From: Mycolicibacter virginiensis
Lineage (GTDB): Bacteria > Actinomycetota > Actinomycetes > Mycobacteriales > Mycobacteriaceae
Length of the DNA: 64,000 nucleotides
Assembly: GCF_022374935.2 (NCBI RefSeq)
Contig: NZ_CP092430.2
Coordinates: 3,410,001 to 3,474,000, forward strand
Direction: 5' to 3'
The translations under genes were made by a program, and so were the position numbers. Below are positions 29,198 through 40,082 of the stretch, one piece after another; position 1 is the stretch's first letter; every line of letters begins with the position of its first letter. The notes below the pieces were generated by a model. That model saw only the letters and a program-made list of their open reading frames with translations. It was not told where the DNA came from and searched no databases.

Positions 29198-29207
29198 CGG
29201 CGGCACA

Positions 29208-29274
29208 TTCGGCGAGCGTGTACTGAGCGCGAAAAATTGGCCGAAATCTCGCGCTGTGTACACGTTCGGCGAGC
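29208..29274. repeat. Hairpin-forming intergenic element bounded by TTCGGCGAGC
   Basis: Inverted arms CGTGTACTGAGCGCGA (29217-29232) and TCGCGCTGTGTACACG (29249-29264) match at 14 of 16 positions around a 16-base loop. A 10-bp direct repeat TTCGGCGAGC flanks them (29208 and 29265). It sits between convergent genes, so it could act as a bidirectional terminator, or be a dispersed palindromic element. Confidence 0.7.
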
Positions 29275-29296
29275 AAAGATAAGCGAAGCGAGAAAG

Positions 29297-30151
29297 CTAG
29301 AGCGCCAGGCGGACCAACGCGGCCGTGCGGGCCAGCCCGGGGAACGCCTCCTCGGTCGAGCGCGGATGCAGCGCGTGTACGGCAAGGCGGAACATCAACG
29401 CGCGCAGCAACATCTGCGGCCACTCGGGCAGTGTTTCCCACCGCTCGATCAGCCCGTCGTCGGCGTCACCCCACGAGAGGGCATCGACCACCACCACCCC
29501 GGCAGCCCACGAGGCGGGCCGCCAGTAGGGCGTGATATCGGTGATACCGGGCGCCGCGGCGCCGGAGAACAGCACCGTGCCGTACAGGTCGCCGTGCACC
29601 AACTGGCTGGGACTCTTGGTGGGTTTGCGCAAGGTGGCCAACTGGTTGATCAGGTCGATCGACCGCTGACCGTCCACCGAGCCCGGTGCCAGCCGTGCAC
29701 CGGCCTGCAGCGAGGCGAACGGGCGTTCCTCCCAGGCCGCCCGGTCCGCGGCGATGAACACGTCGACGTCGGCCCACGGCGCCACCGGCGCCTGGGTCAA
29801 GAATCGGGGCCGCTCCAACTTGGAGGTGGCTTCGTGCAGCCGAACCGCCGCCGAGACCACCTCGTCATGGCGCGGTTCGGGGCAGCCGCCGACGAAGGTG
29901 TCCGCCCGCCAACCCGACACCACGTAGCGTCCGTCGGTGGAGCGCACCGGGCGGGCCAGGCGGATGCCGTCAGCGAACAGGGTCTCGCGTACTTTCGCCG
30001 ACCACGCGGCCCTGGCATGGTCGGCGACCATCGACAGGACCACTTCCCCGCACTTCCAGCCGTCTTCCCAGCCGGCCCCAAGCGGTGTGGGTGAAACGTT
30101 GCGAATACCGAACGTCGCCAGCACATGTTCGGGCGGCGGCTCGATGGTCAC
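29297..30151 (-). CDS. TIGR02569-family protein, aminoglycoside-phosphotransferase-like fold (Rv3205c type)
   Basis: 284 residues of an actinobacterial family related to APH kinases. The catalytic-like segment is 'SQLVHGDLYGTVLFSGAAAPGITDITPYWRP', in which the APH pattern HGDxxxxN is degenerate (no Asn), so phosphotransfer is doubtful. Function unknown. The GTG at 30151 is preceded by TAGTCT with a six-base gap, predicting a leaderless mRNA. Confidence 0.78.
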   Translation of the reverse strand: MTIEPPPEHVLATFGIRNVSPTPLGAGWEDGWKCGEVVLSMVADHARAAWSAKVRETLFADGIRLARPVRSTDGRYVVSGWRADTFVGGCPEPRHDEVVSAAVRLHEATSKLERPRFLTQAPVAPWADVDVFIAADRAAWEERPFASLQAGARLAPGSVDGQRSIDLINQLATLRKPTKSPSQLVHGDLYGTVLFSGAAAPGITDITPYWRPASWAAGVVVVDALSWGDADDGLIERWETLPEWPQMLLRALMFRLAVHALHPRSTEEAFPGLARTAALVRLAL

Positions 30152-30157
30152 GCGATA

Positions 30158-30163
30158 AGACTA
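30158..30163 (-). promoter_or_regulatory. -10 box (TAGTCT) for the TIGR02569 gene, leaderless
   Basis: Minus-strand TAGTCT, then TATCGC, then the GTG at 30151. No Shine-Dalgarno is present. Confidence 0.5.
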
Positions 30164-30166
30164 GCC

Positions 30167-30212
30167 GCGGTGATCGCGAGCGCGGCGGAGCCGGGCGCGG
30201 CGGGTCACCGCA
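30167..30212 (-). repeat. 46-bp GC-rich dispersed repeat, single diverged copy
   Basis: CGCGGTGATCGCGAGCGCGG continues through GGAGCCGGGC to GGGTCACCGCA. This is the reverse complement, with a few changes, of the units at 34654-34753 and 38471-38597. It sits between the TIGR02569 promoter and the moeZ stop. Confidence 0.8.
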
Positions 30213-30219
30213 TAAACCG

Positions 30220-31413
30220 CTAGTACATGACCATGTCGGGCTGCATCTGCTTGGCCCACGCCACAATTCCCCCCTGCAGGTGGACCGCGTTGGCAAAGCC
30301 GGCCTTCTTCACGGTGGCTAGGGCCTGGGCCGAACGGACCCCGGTCTTGCAGTACAGCACCGACATTCGGTCCTGCGGGAGCTTCGCCAGGCCCTCACCG
30401 GTGTTGATCGTCGATTGCGGGACCAACTGGGCACCCTCGATGCGGTTGATCGCCCACTCTCCCGGCTCGCGCACGTCGATCAGTGCCAGCTGTTGCCCGG
30501 AGTCCAGCAGCTCACGCAGCTCGGCGGGAGTGATCGTGGACCCGGCGGCCGCGGCGGCGTCCTCCTCGGCAACCACGCCGCAGAACGCGTCGTAGTCGAC
30601 CAACTCGGTGATCGTCGGTGTGGCGGGGTCCTTGCGGATCGCAATGGTGCGGTAGCTCATCTCCAACGCGTCGTAGATCATCAGCCGCCCCAGCAGCGAT
30701 TCTCCGATACCGGTGATCAGCTTGATCGCTTCGGTGCCCATCACCGACCCGATCGAGGCGCACAGCACCCCGAGCACACCGCCCTCGGCGCACGACGGCA
30801 CCATTCCCGGCGGCGGGGGTTCGGGGTACAGGTCGCGGTAGTTGAGGCCGCGCTCATTGCCGTCCTCGTCGGCTGGCGCGTCCTCCCAGAACACCGACAC
30901 CTGGCCCTCGAAGCGGTAGATCGAGCCCCAGATGTAGGGCTTGTGCGCCAACACCGCCGCGTCGTTGACCAGGTAGCGGGTGGCGAAGTTGTCGGTGCCG
31001 TCCAGGATCAGGTCGTACTGCGCGAACAGTTCGACGGCGTTGGACGCCTCCAGCCGCACCTGGTGCAGCTGCACCCGTACGAGCGGATTGACCTCGGCAA
31101 TCGAGTCCCGGGCGCTTTCGGCTTTGGTGCGGCCGATGTCGGAGACCCCGTGGATGACCTGGCGCTGCAGGTTCGACTCTTCGACGACGTCGAAGTCGAC
31201 GATCCCGAGGGTGCCGACGCCGGCGGCGGCCAGATACAGCAGAGTCGGCGCGCCTAGCCCGCCGGCGCCGATCACCAGCACGCGGGCGTTCTTGAGTCGC
31301 TTCTGCCCCTGCACGCCGACATCGGGAATGATCAAGTGGCGGCTGTAGCGCGCTACTTCATCCCTGGTCAGCTCGCCGGCCGGCTCCACCAGCGGCGGCA
31401 GTGATATCGGCAC
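30220..31413 (-). CDS. moeZ: Adenylyltransferase/sulfurtransferase MoeZ
   Basis: 397 residues. An E1-like MoeB/ThiF domain ('VLVIGAGGLGAPTLLYLAAAG', 'DGTDNFATRYLVND') is followed by a C-terminal rhodanese domain with active Cys in 'VLYCKTGVRSAQAL'. MoeZ adenylates and then sulfurates ubiquitin-like sulfur carrier proteins for molybdopterin, thiamine and cysteine pathways. The GTG start has GAGGAG at good spacing. The stop lies next to a dispersed repeat. Confidence 0.94.
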   Translation of the reverse strand: MPISLPPLVEPAGELTRDEVARYSRHLIIPDVGVQGQKRLKNARVLVIGAGGLGAPTLLYLAAAGVGTLGIVDFDVVEESNLQRQVIHGVSDIGRTKAESARDSIAEVNPLVRVQLHQVRLEASNAVELFAQYDLILDGTDNFATRYLVNDAAVLAHKPYIWGSIYRFEGQVSVFWEDAPADEDGNERGLNYRDLYPEPPPPGMVPSCAEGGVLGVLCASIGSVMGTEAIKLITGIGESLLGRLMIYDALEMSYRTIAIRKDPATPTITELVDYDAFCGVVAEEDAAAAAGSTITPAELRELLDSGQQLALIDVREPGEWAINRIEGAQLVPQSTINTGEGLAKLPQDRMSVLYCKTGVRSAQALATVKKAGFANAVHLQGGIVAWAKQMQPDMVMY

Positions 31414-31513
31414 CGGGCAATCTCCTCAACGTCGCGTCCGCCAACCCATCACAGCAGCTGGTGGGGGCAACGACAAACCGCGGGCGAAGCTTCCCGAAAG
31501 GCAGCCGACCCGC

Positions 31514-32548
31514 TCAGGCAATCGGAGACGGCCAGGGGTTGAAGCGGCAGGTCTTCCCGTCGGGCTTGACCCAGTCCGGGTCGAACTTCGCCGCGTCGTC
31601 GTTAGAGGTGCCGAACGTCTGCTGCATCATCACCGGCGCCAGCCCGTCCTGCTTATCGCACGGCTCATGGTGCTGGTAGCCGATGGCGTGGCCGACCTCG
31701 TGGTTGATCAGGTACTGCCGGTAGGACCCGATGTCGCCCTGGAAGGGCACGGCACCGCGAACCCAGCGGGCTTCGTTGATGAACACCCGCGGCTCCGACT
31801 TGGCCCCGTAGGACGGGTTGTAGCAGGACGCCTCCAGCGGAATCTCGTAGCCGCAGCCCTCCCGGACCGTGATCGGCGACGTCAGCGAGATCCGGAAATC
31901 AGGAGCAATCGGGCTCGTGCCGTCCACCCGCACGAAGCCGATCTGCGGGGTGTGCGTCCATCCCTTGGGGTTACGCAGGGTCTGGTCGACCATCCGGGCG
32001 AACGCCTCGTCGCCGCCGAATGCGGTGGTATCGATGCCGTTCTCCACCTCGATGGTGTAGGCGAACACCTTCTCGGTGCCCTGTCCGAACTCCGGCTCCG
32101 TACCCGGAATGACGTGCCAGGACATGTCGCCGGCTTCGGTGAACGGGCCGCCGTTGGGCAGCACCCCGGTCGGCAGGTTGACGTCGAACTCGGTGAGGCC
32201 ACGCGGTGGTGCGCCGATGATCGAGGTGCCCGCCGATCCGATCGTCGGCGGCCCCTGGACCGTGTCGTCGGCGGCCTGGGTGCGCACTCCGGTGCCGGTC
32301 ACCGTCTGATACACCACCACGACGGTCAGAGCCATGAGCACCGGCAGCGCATAGGCGCGCCAGCCGTAGGTGGACACGAACCTGCCCAGCCAGGTCTGCT
32401 TGCGCCACTGGCGGTGCACATCACGGTCAGACCGCAACCGCCCAGCACCGGCCGCGAGCGGGTCACGCTGGGCGCGCAGGGGCTCTCGGAAGCGATCCCG
32501 CAGCACCGGGGCTCGACCGCCGCCGCTCCGCCCCGGGTCGTAGGTCAC
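31514..32548 (-). CDS. Membrane-anchored DUF3152 putative zinc protease (Rv3207c type)
   Basis: 344 residues: an Arg-rich cytoplasmic N terminus, a single transmembrane helix ('YALPVLMALTVVVVYQTV') and an extracytoplasmic DUF3152 domain. The motif 'NHEVGHAIGYQHHEPC' matches the metzincin pattern HExxHxxGxxH with the catalytic Glu, so zinc peptidase activity is plausible although unproven. The GTG at 32548 ('VTYDPGRSGG') was chosen because the region before it is the divergent promoter of a TetR gene. Confidence 0.83.
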   Translation of the reverse strand: MTYDPGRSGGGRAPVLRDRFREPLRAQRDPLAAGAGRLRSDRDVHRQWRKQTWLGRFVSTYGWRAYALPVLMALTVVVVYQTVTGTGVRTQAADDTVQGPPTIGSAGTSIIGAPPRGLTEFDVNLPTGVLPNGGPFTEAGDMSWHVIPGTEPEFGQGTEKVFAYTIEVENGIDTTAFGGDEAFARMVDQTLRNPKGWTHTPQIGFVRVDGTSPIAPDFRISLTSPITVREGCGYEIPLEASCYNPSYGAKSEPRVFINEARWVRGAVPFQGDIGSYRQYLINHEVGHAIGYQHHEPCDKQDGLAPVMMQQTFGTSNDDAAKFDPDWVKPDGKTCRFNPWPSPIA

Positions 32549-32679
32549 CGTCCCAGAATGGCACAAGGTCTGCGAGCTGGGACTCTGCGGCACGCCAGGA
32601 GGTGCGCTGCGAGGAGTTCGAAATGGCGATCGACGGCCGATTGTCGGATGTCGCTGGTGGAAGTGACGGGCGCAGCGCG

Positions 32680-33682
<1,003 letters not shown>

Positions 33683-33782
33683 GCCTGCCCCTTTCGTTTG
33701 CGTTGGGCGTTGCTAAGCAGGCTAGTGGACGGGGGCCCGGTTGGTGCGCACCGGCCGTTCGCCCTCGGCGATAACGGACTTT

Positions 33783-34190
33783 TCAGCGCTGCTGAATACG
33801 GACCATATTGCCGGCGGGATCACGGAACGCGCAGTCCCGCACGCCATATGGCTGTTGCGTGGGCTCTTGGACCACTTCAGCGTCCTTCGCCTGCAACCGG
33901 TCAAACGTGCCGTCAAGGTCGTCGGAGGCCAGCAGCAGCGTGCCGTAGGTCCCCTTGGCCATCATTTCGGCGATGACGCGGCGCTCAGCGTCGGTAACCC
34001 CGGGGTTGGCCGCCGGCGGGCACAGAACGATCGAGGTATCGGGCTGCTTGGGGGGACCGACCGTGATCCACCGCATTTTTCCTTTTCCGACGTCTAGGCG
34101 CACCTCGAAGCCCAGCGCGTCGCGGTAGAAGGCCAGGGAGGCCTCCGGGTCGTCGTGCGGCAGGAAACTCGAATGAATGGTGATATCCAT
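33783..34190 (-). CDS. VOC-family (glyoxalase/bleomycin-resistance fold) protein
   Basis: 135 residues starting 'MDITIHSSFLPHDDPEASLAFYRDALGFEVR' and ending 'GVRDCAFRDPAGNMVRIQQR', the beta-alpha-beta-beta-beta vicinal-oxygen-chelate fold. The C-terminal Glu metal ligand of many VOC enzymes is not obvious (position reads Met-Val-Arg). It follows the AraC gene with a gap of five bases, or a GTGA overlap if the GTG at 34199 is used. The pair looks like a small regulator-enzyme operon. Confidence 0.85.
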   Translation of the reverse strand: MDITIHSSFLPHDDPEASLAFYRDALGFEVRLDVGKGKMRWITVGPPKQPDTSIVLCPPAANPGVTDAERRVIAEMMAKGTYGTLLLASDDLDGTFDRLQAKDAEVVQEPTQQPYGVRDCAFRDPAGNMVRIQQR

Positions 34191-34195
34191 ATCGG

Positions 34196-34639
34196 TCACG
34201 GTAGGGGCAGCGCGCCGGTTGGGGCTTCTCGATTCCTGATCGGTCTGGTGACCTGTTTTTCCAGGCACGACGGGATGCCCTCCGTGAGGTGCATGGTCTC
34301 CGCCCGATAGCGGCTGGGTGGCATTCCGACGAGTTCGGTGAAGCGCGTACTGAAGGTCCCCAGCGATGAGCAGCCCACCGCGAAGCAGACCTCGGTGACG
34401 CTCATATCGCCGCGCCGCAGCAGTGCCATCGCGCGTTCGATCCGCCGGGTCATCAGGTACGAGTACGGCGATTCGCCGTAGGCGAGCTTGAATTGTCGCG
34501 ACAGGTGCCCGGTGGACAGGTGCACGTCGCGCGCCAGTGCCTCCAGGTTCAGCGGTTGGGCGTAGTCGCGGTCGATCCGGTCCCGGACGCGCCGCAGCCG
34601 CGCCAGGTCGCGCAGATCCTGGGCATGCCCGCCGGTCAC
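34196..34639 (-). CDS. AraC-family regulator
   Basis: 147 residues, essentially a stand-alone AraC DNA-binding domain: 'LNLEALARDVHLSTGHLSRQFKLAYGESPYSYLMTRRIERAMALL' and 'VTEVCFAVGCSSLGTFSTRFTELVGMPPSRYR'. There is no N-terminal sensor domain; the short C-terminal tail is Pro/Arg-rich. Directly upstream of the VOC gene, which it probably regulates. Two copies of a GC-rich repeat lie 15 bp before its start. Confidence 0.88.
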   Translation of the reverse strand: MTGGHAQDLRDLARLRRVRDRIDRDYAQPLNLEALARDVHLSTGHLSRQFKLAYGESPYSYLMTRRIERAMALLRRGDMSVTEVCFAVGCSSLGTFSTRFTELVGMPPSRYRAETMHLTEGIPSCLEKQVTRPIRNREAPTGALPLP

Positions 34640-34653
34640 GCGCTGACATTATC

Positions 34654-34753
34654 GCGACGACCCGCTTCGCCCGGCTCCGCCGCGCTCGCGATCGCCGCTA
34701 TCCCATGGCGACGACCCGCTTCGCCCGGCTCCGCCGCGCTCGCGATCGCCGCT
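34654..34753 (+). repeat. 46-bp GC-rich dispersed repeat, two copies
   Basis: Two identical 46-bp units at 34654-34699 and 34708-34753 (54-bp period). They start GCGACGACCCGCTTCGCCCG, run through GCTCCGCCGCGCTCGCGA and end TCGCCGCT. They lie between the AraC start and the stop of the ferritin-like gene. Same family as the copies at 38471-38597 and 30167-30212. Confidence 0.93.
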
Positions 34754-34760
34754 AACCCAC

Positions 34761-35456
34761 CTAAGCCAGGCCCAGCTCGCGCATGCGTTCGTCGTGGGTG
34801 TGTTGGAGGCGATCGAAGAACCCGGCCAGCTGGGCCAGCCCGGCCGCCCCCGACACCACCAGGTCGACGAGTTCGTCGCGGTCGGCCAACACGTACTGGG
34901 CCTGGGTGATCGCCTCCCCGAGCAGGCGACGCGACCACAACGCCAGCCGGCTGCGCTGTTTGGCGCTGGCTGTCACCGCGCCGCGCACCTCGTCGACGAC
35001 GAACTGCGAATGCTTGGTCTCGGCGAGCACCGCACGCACCACATCGCCCACCTCGTCAGGCAGCCCGTCGGCGATCTGCAGGTAGAAGTCGGCGGCCATC
35101 GCGTCGCCGATATAGGTCTTGACCAATGCCTCCAGCCAGGTGCTGGGCATCGTCAGCCGATGGTAATTGTCAAGGGCGGTAGCGTATTTCGACATCGCCG
35201 CGACCACGTCGACGCCGCGGCACTCAAGCGCTTCGCGGAGCAGTTCGAAGTGGCCCATCTCCGCGGCGGCCATCGCCGCCATCGAGATCCGGCCGCGCAG
35301 ATCGGGCGCCATCCGGGCTTCGTCGGTGAGCCGATAGAACGCGGCCACCTCGCCATAGGCCAGTACCGCGAAGAGCTCGTTGACACCGGGATGATCGGCG
35401 GACAGCCGCGGCGGGGAAGACTGCGCTTCCGCGTCGGCGGAGGGAACCGAATTCAT
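34761..35456 (-). CDS. Ferritin-like-fold protein, MiaE-like (Rv3210c type)
   Basis: 231 residues, all-helical. Candidate diiron residues: 'LAYGEVAAFYRLTDEAR', 'AAAEMGHFELLREAL' (ExxH) and 'VLAETKHSQFVVDEV' (ExxxH), the pattern of the ferritin-like/MiaE hydroxylase superfamily. Substrate unknown. The ATG at 35456 is supported by a TACAGT box six bases upstream. Divergent from rhlE. Confidence 0.8.
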   Translation of the reverse strand: MNSVPSADAEAQSSPPRLSADHPGVNELFAVLAYGEVAAFYRLTDEARMAPDLRGRISMAAMAAAEMGHFELLREALECRGVDVVAAMSKYATALDNYHRLTMPSTWLEALVKTYIGDAMAADFYLQIADGLPDEVGDVVRAVLAETKHSQFVVDEVRGAVTASAKQRSRLALWSRRLLGEAITQAQYVLADRDELVDLVVSGAAGLAQLAGFFDRLQHTHDERMRELGLA

Positions 35457-35462
35457 CACCAC

Positions 35463-35468
35463 ACTGTA
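35463..35468 (-). promoter_or_regulatory. -10 box (TACAGT) for the ferritin-like gene, leaderless
   Basis: Minus-strand TACAGT, GTGGTG, then the ATG at 35456. Confidence 0.5.
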
Positions 35469-35508
35469 TGCGTTCCGCGGCGATGGACCGTTGCCCGGCC
35501 CGACCAGG

Positions 35509-35514
35509 TAGTAT
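35509..35514 (+). promoter_or_regulatory. Candidate -10 (TAGTAT) of rhlE with a long leader
   Basis: TAGTAT is the best TANNNT box upstream of rhlE and would give a 5' leader of about 190 nt (35521-35711) that holds no convincing ORF. Long leaders are common on RNA-helicase mRNAs; a regulatory role here is inference. Confidence 0.35.
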
Positions 35515-35711
35515 GAGCCCCAGGCAGTGCCTGTTCGGCGCTGCCGCGCAATGTGCGTACACGTGGTTGGCCCGCCTCCTCGGCGAGTGCAGGGCCCCCG
35601 GCGGTGCCTTCGAAAATGGGCAAAGTATCGACCGTCTCCAGTGTGTGCGCCCCGACCCGCACCGCGATCGACTGACATACCGCGCCGACTTCGAAAGGCA
35701 TCTGCCCGCGC

Positions 35712-37223
<1,512 letters not shown>

Positions 37224-37237
37224 GTTAGGCCGCCCAG

Positions 37238-38473
37238 ATGGTGCGACCCGAGCGCCGCACCTCCGGTGATCTGGTCGCGGCGGCCCTGATCGCGGTCGTG
37301 ATCGTCGTCGTCGGAGTGGTCATCTGGTGGACCAGCGATGCCCGCGCCACGATCAGCCGGCCGGCATCGGACTCGGCGACCAATCCCCCATCGGCGGCGA
37401 TGGTGCCCGCGGCGCTGTCGCAGCTGTGGACAGCGGCCAGCCCGGCAACCTGGGCCCCGGTGTTGGTCTCCGGCACGGTGATCACCGGTGACGGTCCGCG
37501 GATGAGCGGACGTGACCCGGCCACCGGGGAGGAGCGCTGGAGCTACTCCCGCGACGTCGACCTGTGCGCGGTGTCCTGGATCTACCGTTACGCCGTCGCT
37601 GTCTATCCCGACTCCCGCGGGTGCGGCCAGGTCAGCGCGGTTGTCGCCGCCGACGGCCTACGCGGCCCGGCCCGCACCAGCTACGCCGACCGGGCCGTGC
37701 GGGTCTCCTCCGAGGGCAGCGCGGTGCTCTCTGCCGGCTCCACCCGCTTGGAACTGTGGCGTTCGGACCTGGTTCGAGTGATGTCTTACGGGGAGATCGA
37801 CGCTCGGGTGAAACCCTCGGCGCGCGGCCGCGGACAGGGCTGCACCCTGATCTCGGCGGCGGCGGCCTCCTCGGCGGTCTCGGTACTGGAGTCCTGCGCG
37901 GGCCAGTCCGATCTGCAACTGACCCTGCTGCGCGCGGGCAAGGAGGAAGACGAGCCGGAGACCCAGCACATCGCCGAACGCGGCGTGACCGCGGACTCCG
38001 GCGCGCGGGTGCTTGCGGTGACCGACTCCGACGCCGGCGCCAACACCGCGGTCTATCTGCCCACCCCGCAGCCCCGGATCGAGGTCGTCGACCAGACCGG
38101 CACCACGATCGCCAAGACCATGCTGCCGGCCAAACCCACCGCCGCCAGCGCCACATTGCCGGTCTCGCGGCCCACCGGGTTGATCTGCTGGTGGACCGGC
38201 GACGCCGTGATGGTGTTCGACTCCGGAACGCTGACCTACCGCTACACCGTTCCGGCATCCGGCGCCGCGGTTCCGTTGGGGCCGGCGGTACGAATGGCCG
38301 ACCGCCTACTGATCCCGGTGACCGACGGGGTCGGCGTCTTCGACCAGGACACCGGCGCGCCTGAACGCATCATCCCGGTCAGCCGCCCGCCCGGGGTGTC
38401 GACGGTGTTTCCGGCGGTGTCGGGTCCGACGGTGTTGGAGCAGCGCGGCGACACCGTCGTCGCGCTGGGTTGA
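37238..38473 (+). CDS. Membrane-anchored PQQ-like beta-propeller protein (Rv3212 type)
   Basis: 411 residues. One N-terminal transmembrane helix (about 12-30, 'VAAALIAVVIVVVGVVIWW'), then a predicted extracytoplasmic domain with PQQ-like repeats ('GRDPATGEERWSYSRDVDLC', 'LLIPVTDGVGVFDQDTGAPER'). Cys pairs ('DLCAVSW', 'SRGCGQ') may form disulfides. Function unknown. It is 14 bp after rhlE and probably co-transcribed. The TGA stop lies inside the first unit of the 3' repeat. Confidence 0.8.
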   Translation: MVRPERRTSGDLVAAALIAVVIVVVGVVIWWTSDARATISRPASDSATNPPSAAMVPAALSQLWTAASPATWAPVLVSGTVITGDGPRMSGRDPATGEERWSYSRDVDLCAVSWIYRYAVAVYPDSRGCGQVSAVVAADGLRGPARTSYADRAVRVSSEGSAVLSAGSTRLELWRSDLVRVMSYGEIDARVKPSARGRGQGCTLISAAAASSAVSVLESCAGQSDLQLTLLRAGKEEDEPETQHIAERGVTADSGARVLAVTDSDAGANTAVYLPTPQPRIEVVDQTGTTIAKTMLPAKPTAASATLPVSRPTGLICWWTGDAVMVFDSGTLTYRYTVPASGAAVPLGPAVRMADRLLIPVTDGVGVFDQDTGAPERIIPVSRPPGVSTVFPAVSGPTVLEQRGDTVVALG

Positions 38474-38597
38474 TGGCGTGCGACCCGCTTCGCCCGGCTC
38501 CGCCGCGCTCGCGATCACCGCTGGGCTGATGGCGGCGACCCGCTTCGCCCGGCTCCGCCGCGCTCGCGATCACCGCTGGGCTGATGGCGGCGACCCG
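38471..38597 (+). repeat. GC-rich dispersed repeat, two full copies and one partial
   Basis: Units start at 38471, 38527 and 38582 (period 55-56). Each has TGATGGCG, then GCGACCCGCTTCGCCCGGCT continuing to GCGATCACCGCTGGG; the third stops after GCGACCCGCTA. The array fills the whole gap between the convergent beta-propeller and ParA genes and supplies the stop codon of the former. Confidence 0.93.
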
Positions 38598-39398
38598 CTA
38601 GATCTCTGGGGTGAAGGTGGGCAGCGTCTTGCCGTTCTTCCAGTACTTGAGCAACGCCTCGGCCAGCTGCCGATAGGCCTGCGCGCCCTTGTTCTTGCGT
38701 CCGGCGATCACTGAGGCGCCCGATGCGCTGGCCTCGGCGAAACGCACCGTCCGCGGGATCGGCGGAGCCAGTACCGGCAGCTCGTAGCGGTCGGCGATGT
38801 CGAGCAACACGTCGCGACTATGGGTGGTGCGCGAGTCGTAGAGCGTCGGCAGGGCCCCCAACAGGTGCAGCTTGGGGTTGGTGATCTGCTGGACGTCCGA
38901 CACGGTGCGCAAGAACTGGCCGACGCCTCGATGCGCCAGGGTCTCGCATTGCAGGGGCACGATCACCTCGCCGGCCGCGGTGAGACCGTTGAGGGTCAGC
39001 ACGCCCAACGACGGCGGACAGTCAATGACCGCCACATCGAACTCGTCTTCCAGCTTGGCCAGCGCCCGCGCCAGGACATACTCGCGGCCGGCGCGCATCA
39101 GCAGCATCGCCTCGGCGCCGGCCAGGTCGATGTTGGCCGGCAGCAGGGTCATCCCCTCGTCGGTCGGTACCAACGCCGTGTTGGGCTCCACCTCGCCCAG
39201 CAGCACCTCGTGCACCGACACCGGCAGCTTGTCGGGGTCGTGGCCCAGGGAGAAGGTCAGGCAGCCCTGCGGGTCGAGGTCGACCAGCAACACCCGCCGA
39301 CCCAGCTCGGCCATCGCCGCACCCAGCGAAGCCACCGTCGTGGTCTTGGCCACGCCGCCTTTCTGGTTGGCAACCGCCAAGATCCGCATCCCCGTCAC
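38598..39398 (-). CDS. ParA/Soj-family ATPase (Rv3213c type)
   Basis: 266 residues. Deviant Walker A 'ANQKGGVAKTTTVASLG', Walker A' 'LLVDLDPQGCLTF' and 'VIDCPPSLGVLTLNGL' are canonical for ParA/MinD ATPases. No ParB or parS is near, so this is a secondary ParA-like protein rather than the oriC-linked segregation gene. The GTG at 39398 matches the M. tuberculosis N terminus; an ATG at 39389 is three codons in. Divergent from the histidine phosphatase gene. Confidence 0.88.
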   Translation of the reverse strand: MTGMRILAVANQKGGVAKTTTVASLGAAMAELGRRVLLVDLDPQGCLTFSLGHDPDKLPVSVHEVLLGEVEPNTALVPTDEGMTLLPANIDLAGAEAMLLMRAGREYVLARALAKLEDEFDVAVIDCPPSLGVLTLNGLTAAGEVIVPLQCETLAHRGVGQFLRTVSDVQQITNPKLHLLGALPTLYDSRTTHSRDVLLDIADRYELPVLAPPIPRTVRFAEASASGASVIAGRKNKGAQAYRQLAEALLKYWKNGKTLPTFTPEI

Positions 39399-39476
39399 AC
39401 CGACATACTGGCACGGCTTGGCTCCACGGAGCACCAAACGCCGCTCGGTGTCCGCCGTCGGGCAGAATCGACGGGC

Positions 39477-40082
39477 GTGGGGATCGAGGAGCACCGACTT
39501 CTGCTGCTGCGCCACGGGGAAACCGAGTGGTCCCAAAGCGGTCGGCACACCGGGCGCACCGATCTGGAGTTGACCGAGGTGGGCCGGCGCCAAGCCCTCG
39601 CCGCCCGCGCAACGCTGACAAAGCTTGCGTTGGACAACCCGCTGGTGATCTGCAGCCCGCGCCGCCGCGCCCAGGTGACCGCCGAGCTGGCCGGACTGCA
39701 CGTCGACGAGATCTCCGACGACCTCGCCGAGTGGGACTACGGCCGCTACGAAGGGCTGACCACCGCGCAGATCCGCGAATCCGAACCCGACTGGCTGATC
39801 TGGACACTCGGCAGTGCTGGCGGTGAGACGGTGGCGCAGGTCAGCGACCGCGCCGACCGGATGGTTGCGTCGGCGCTGCGGCAACTCCCCTCACGTGATG
39901 TGGTGTTCGTCGGACACGGCCACTTCTCCCGGGCGGTGATCACGCGGTGGCTGGAGCTGCCGTTGGCCGCCGGAGCGCGTTTCGCGATGGCCGCGGCCTC
40001 AATGGCCGTGTGCGGCTTCGAGCACGGGGTGCGCCAGCTCATCGCGCTCGGTCTGACCGGACCTCAGGCCGCAGGGCTGTGA
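39477..40082 (+). CDS. gpm2: Histidine phosphatase-superfamily enzyme (Rv3214 type)
   Basis: 201 residues. Catalytic 'LLLLRHGETEWSQSGRHTGRTDLELTEVG' (RHGE), second Arg in 'VICSPRRRAQVT', Glu in 'AEWDYGRYEGL' and second His in 'VVFVGHGHFSRA'. Although historically named gpm2/entD, the family member is an acid phosphatase rather than a glycolytic mutase. GTG start; the stop overlaps the entC start (GTGA), so the two are coupled and a role linked to isochorismate products is possible. Confidence 0.88.
   Translation: MGIEEHRLLLLRHGETEWSQSGRHTGRTDLELTEVGRRQALAARATLTKLALDNPLVICSPRRRAQVTAELAGLHVDEISDDLAEWDYGRYEGLTTAQIRESEPDWLIWTLGSAGGETVAQVSDRADRMVASALRQLPSRDVVFVGHGHFSRAVITRWLELPLAAGARFAMAAASMAVCGFEHGVRQLIALGLTGPQAAGL

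Noticed and set aside
29208..29274. Insertion sequence
   Set aside because: No transposase reading frame is associated with the inverted repeats; the element is only 67 bp.
38598..39398. Chromosome partition locus (parA with parS/oriC)
   Set aside because: There is no parB, parS-like palindrome or DnaA-box cluster nearby; the gene is a stand-alone ParA-like ATPase.
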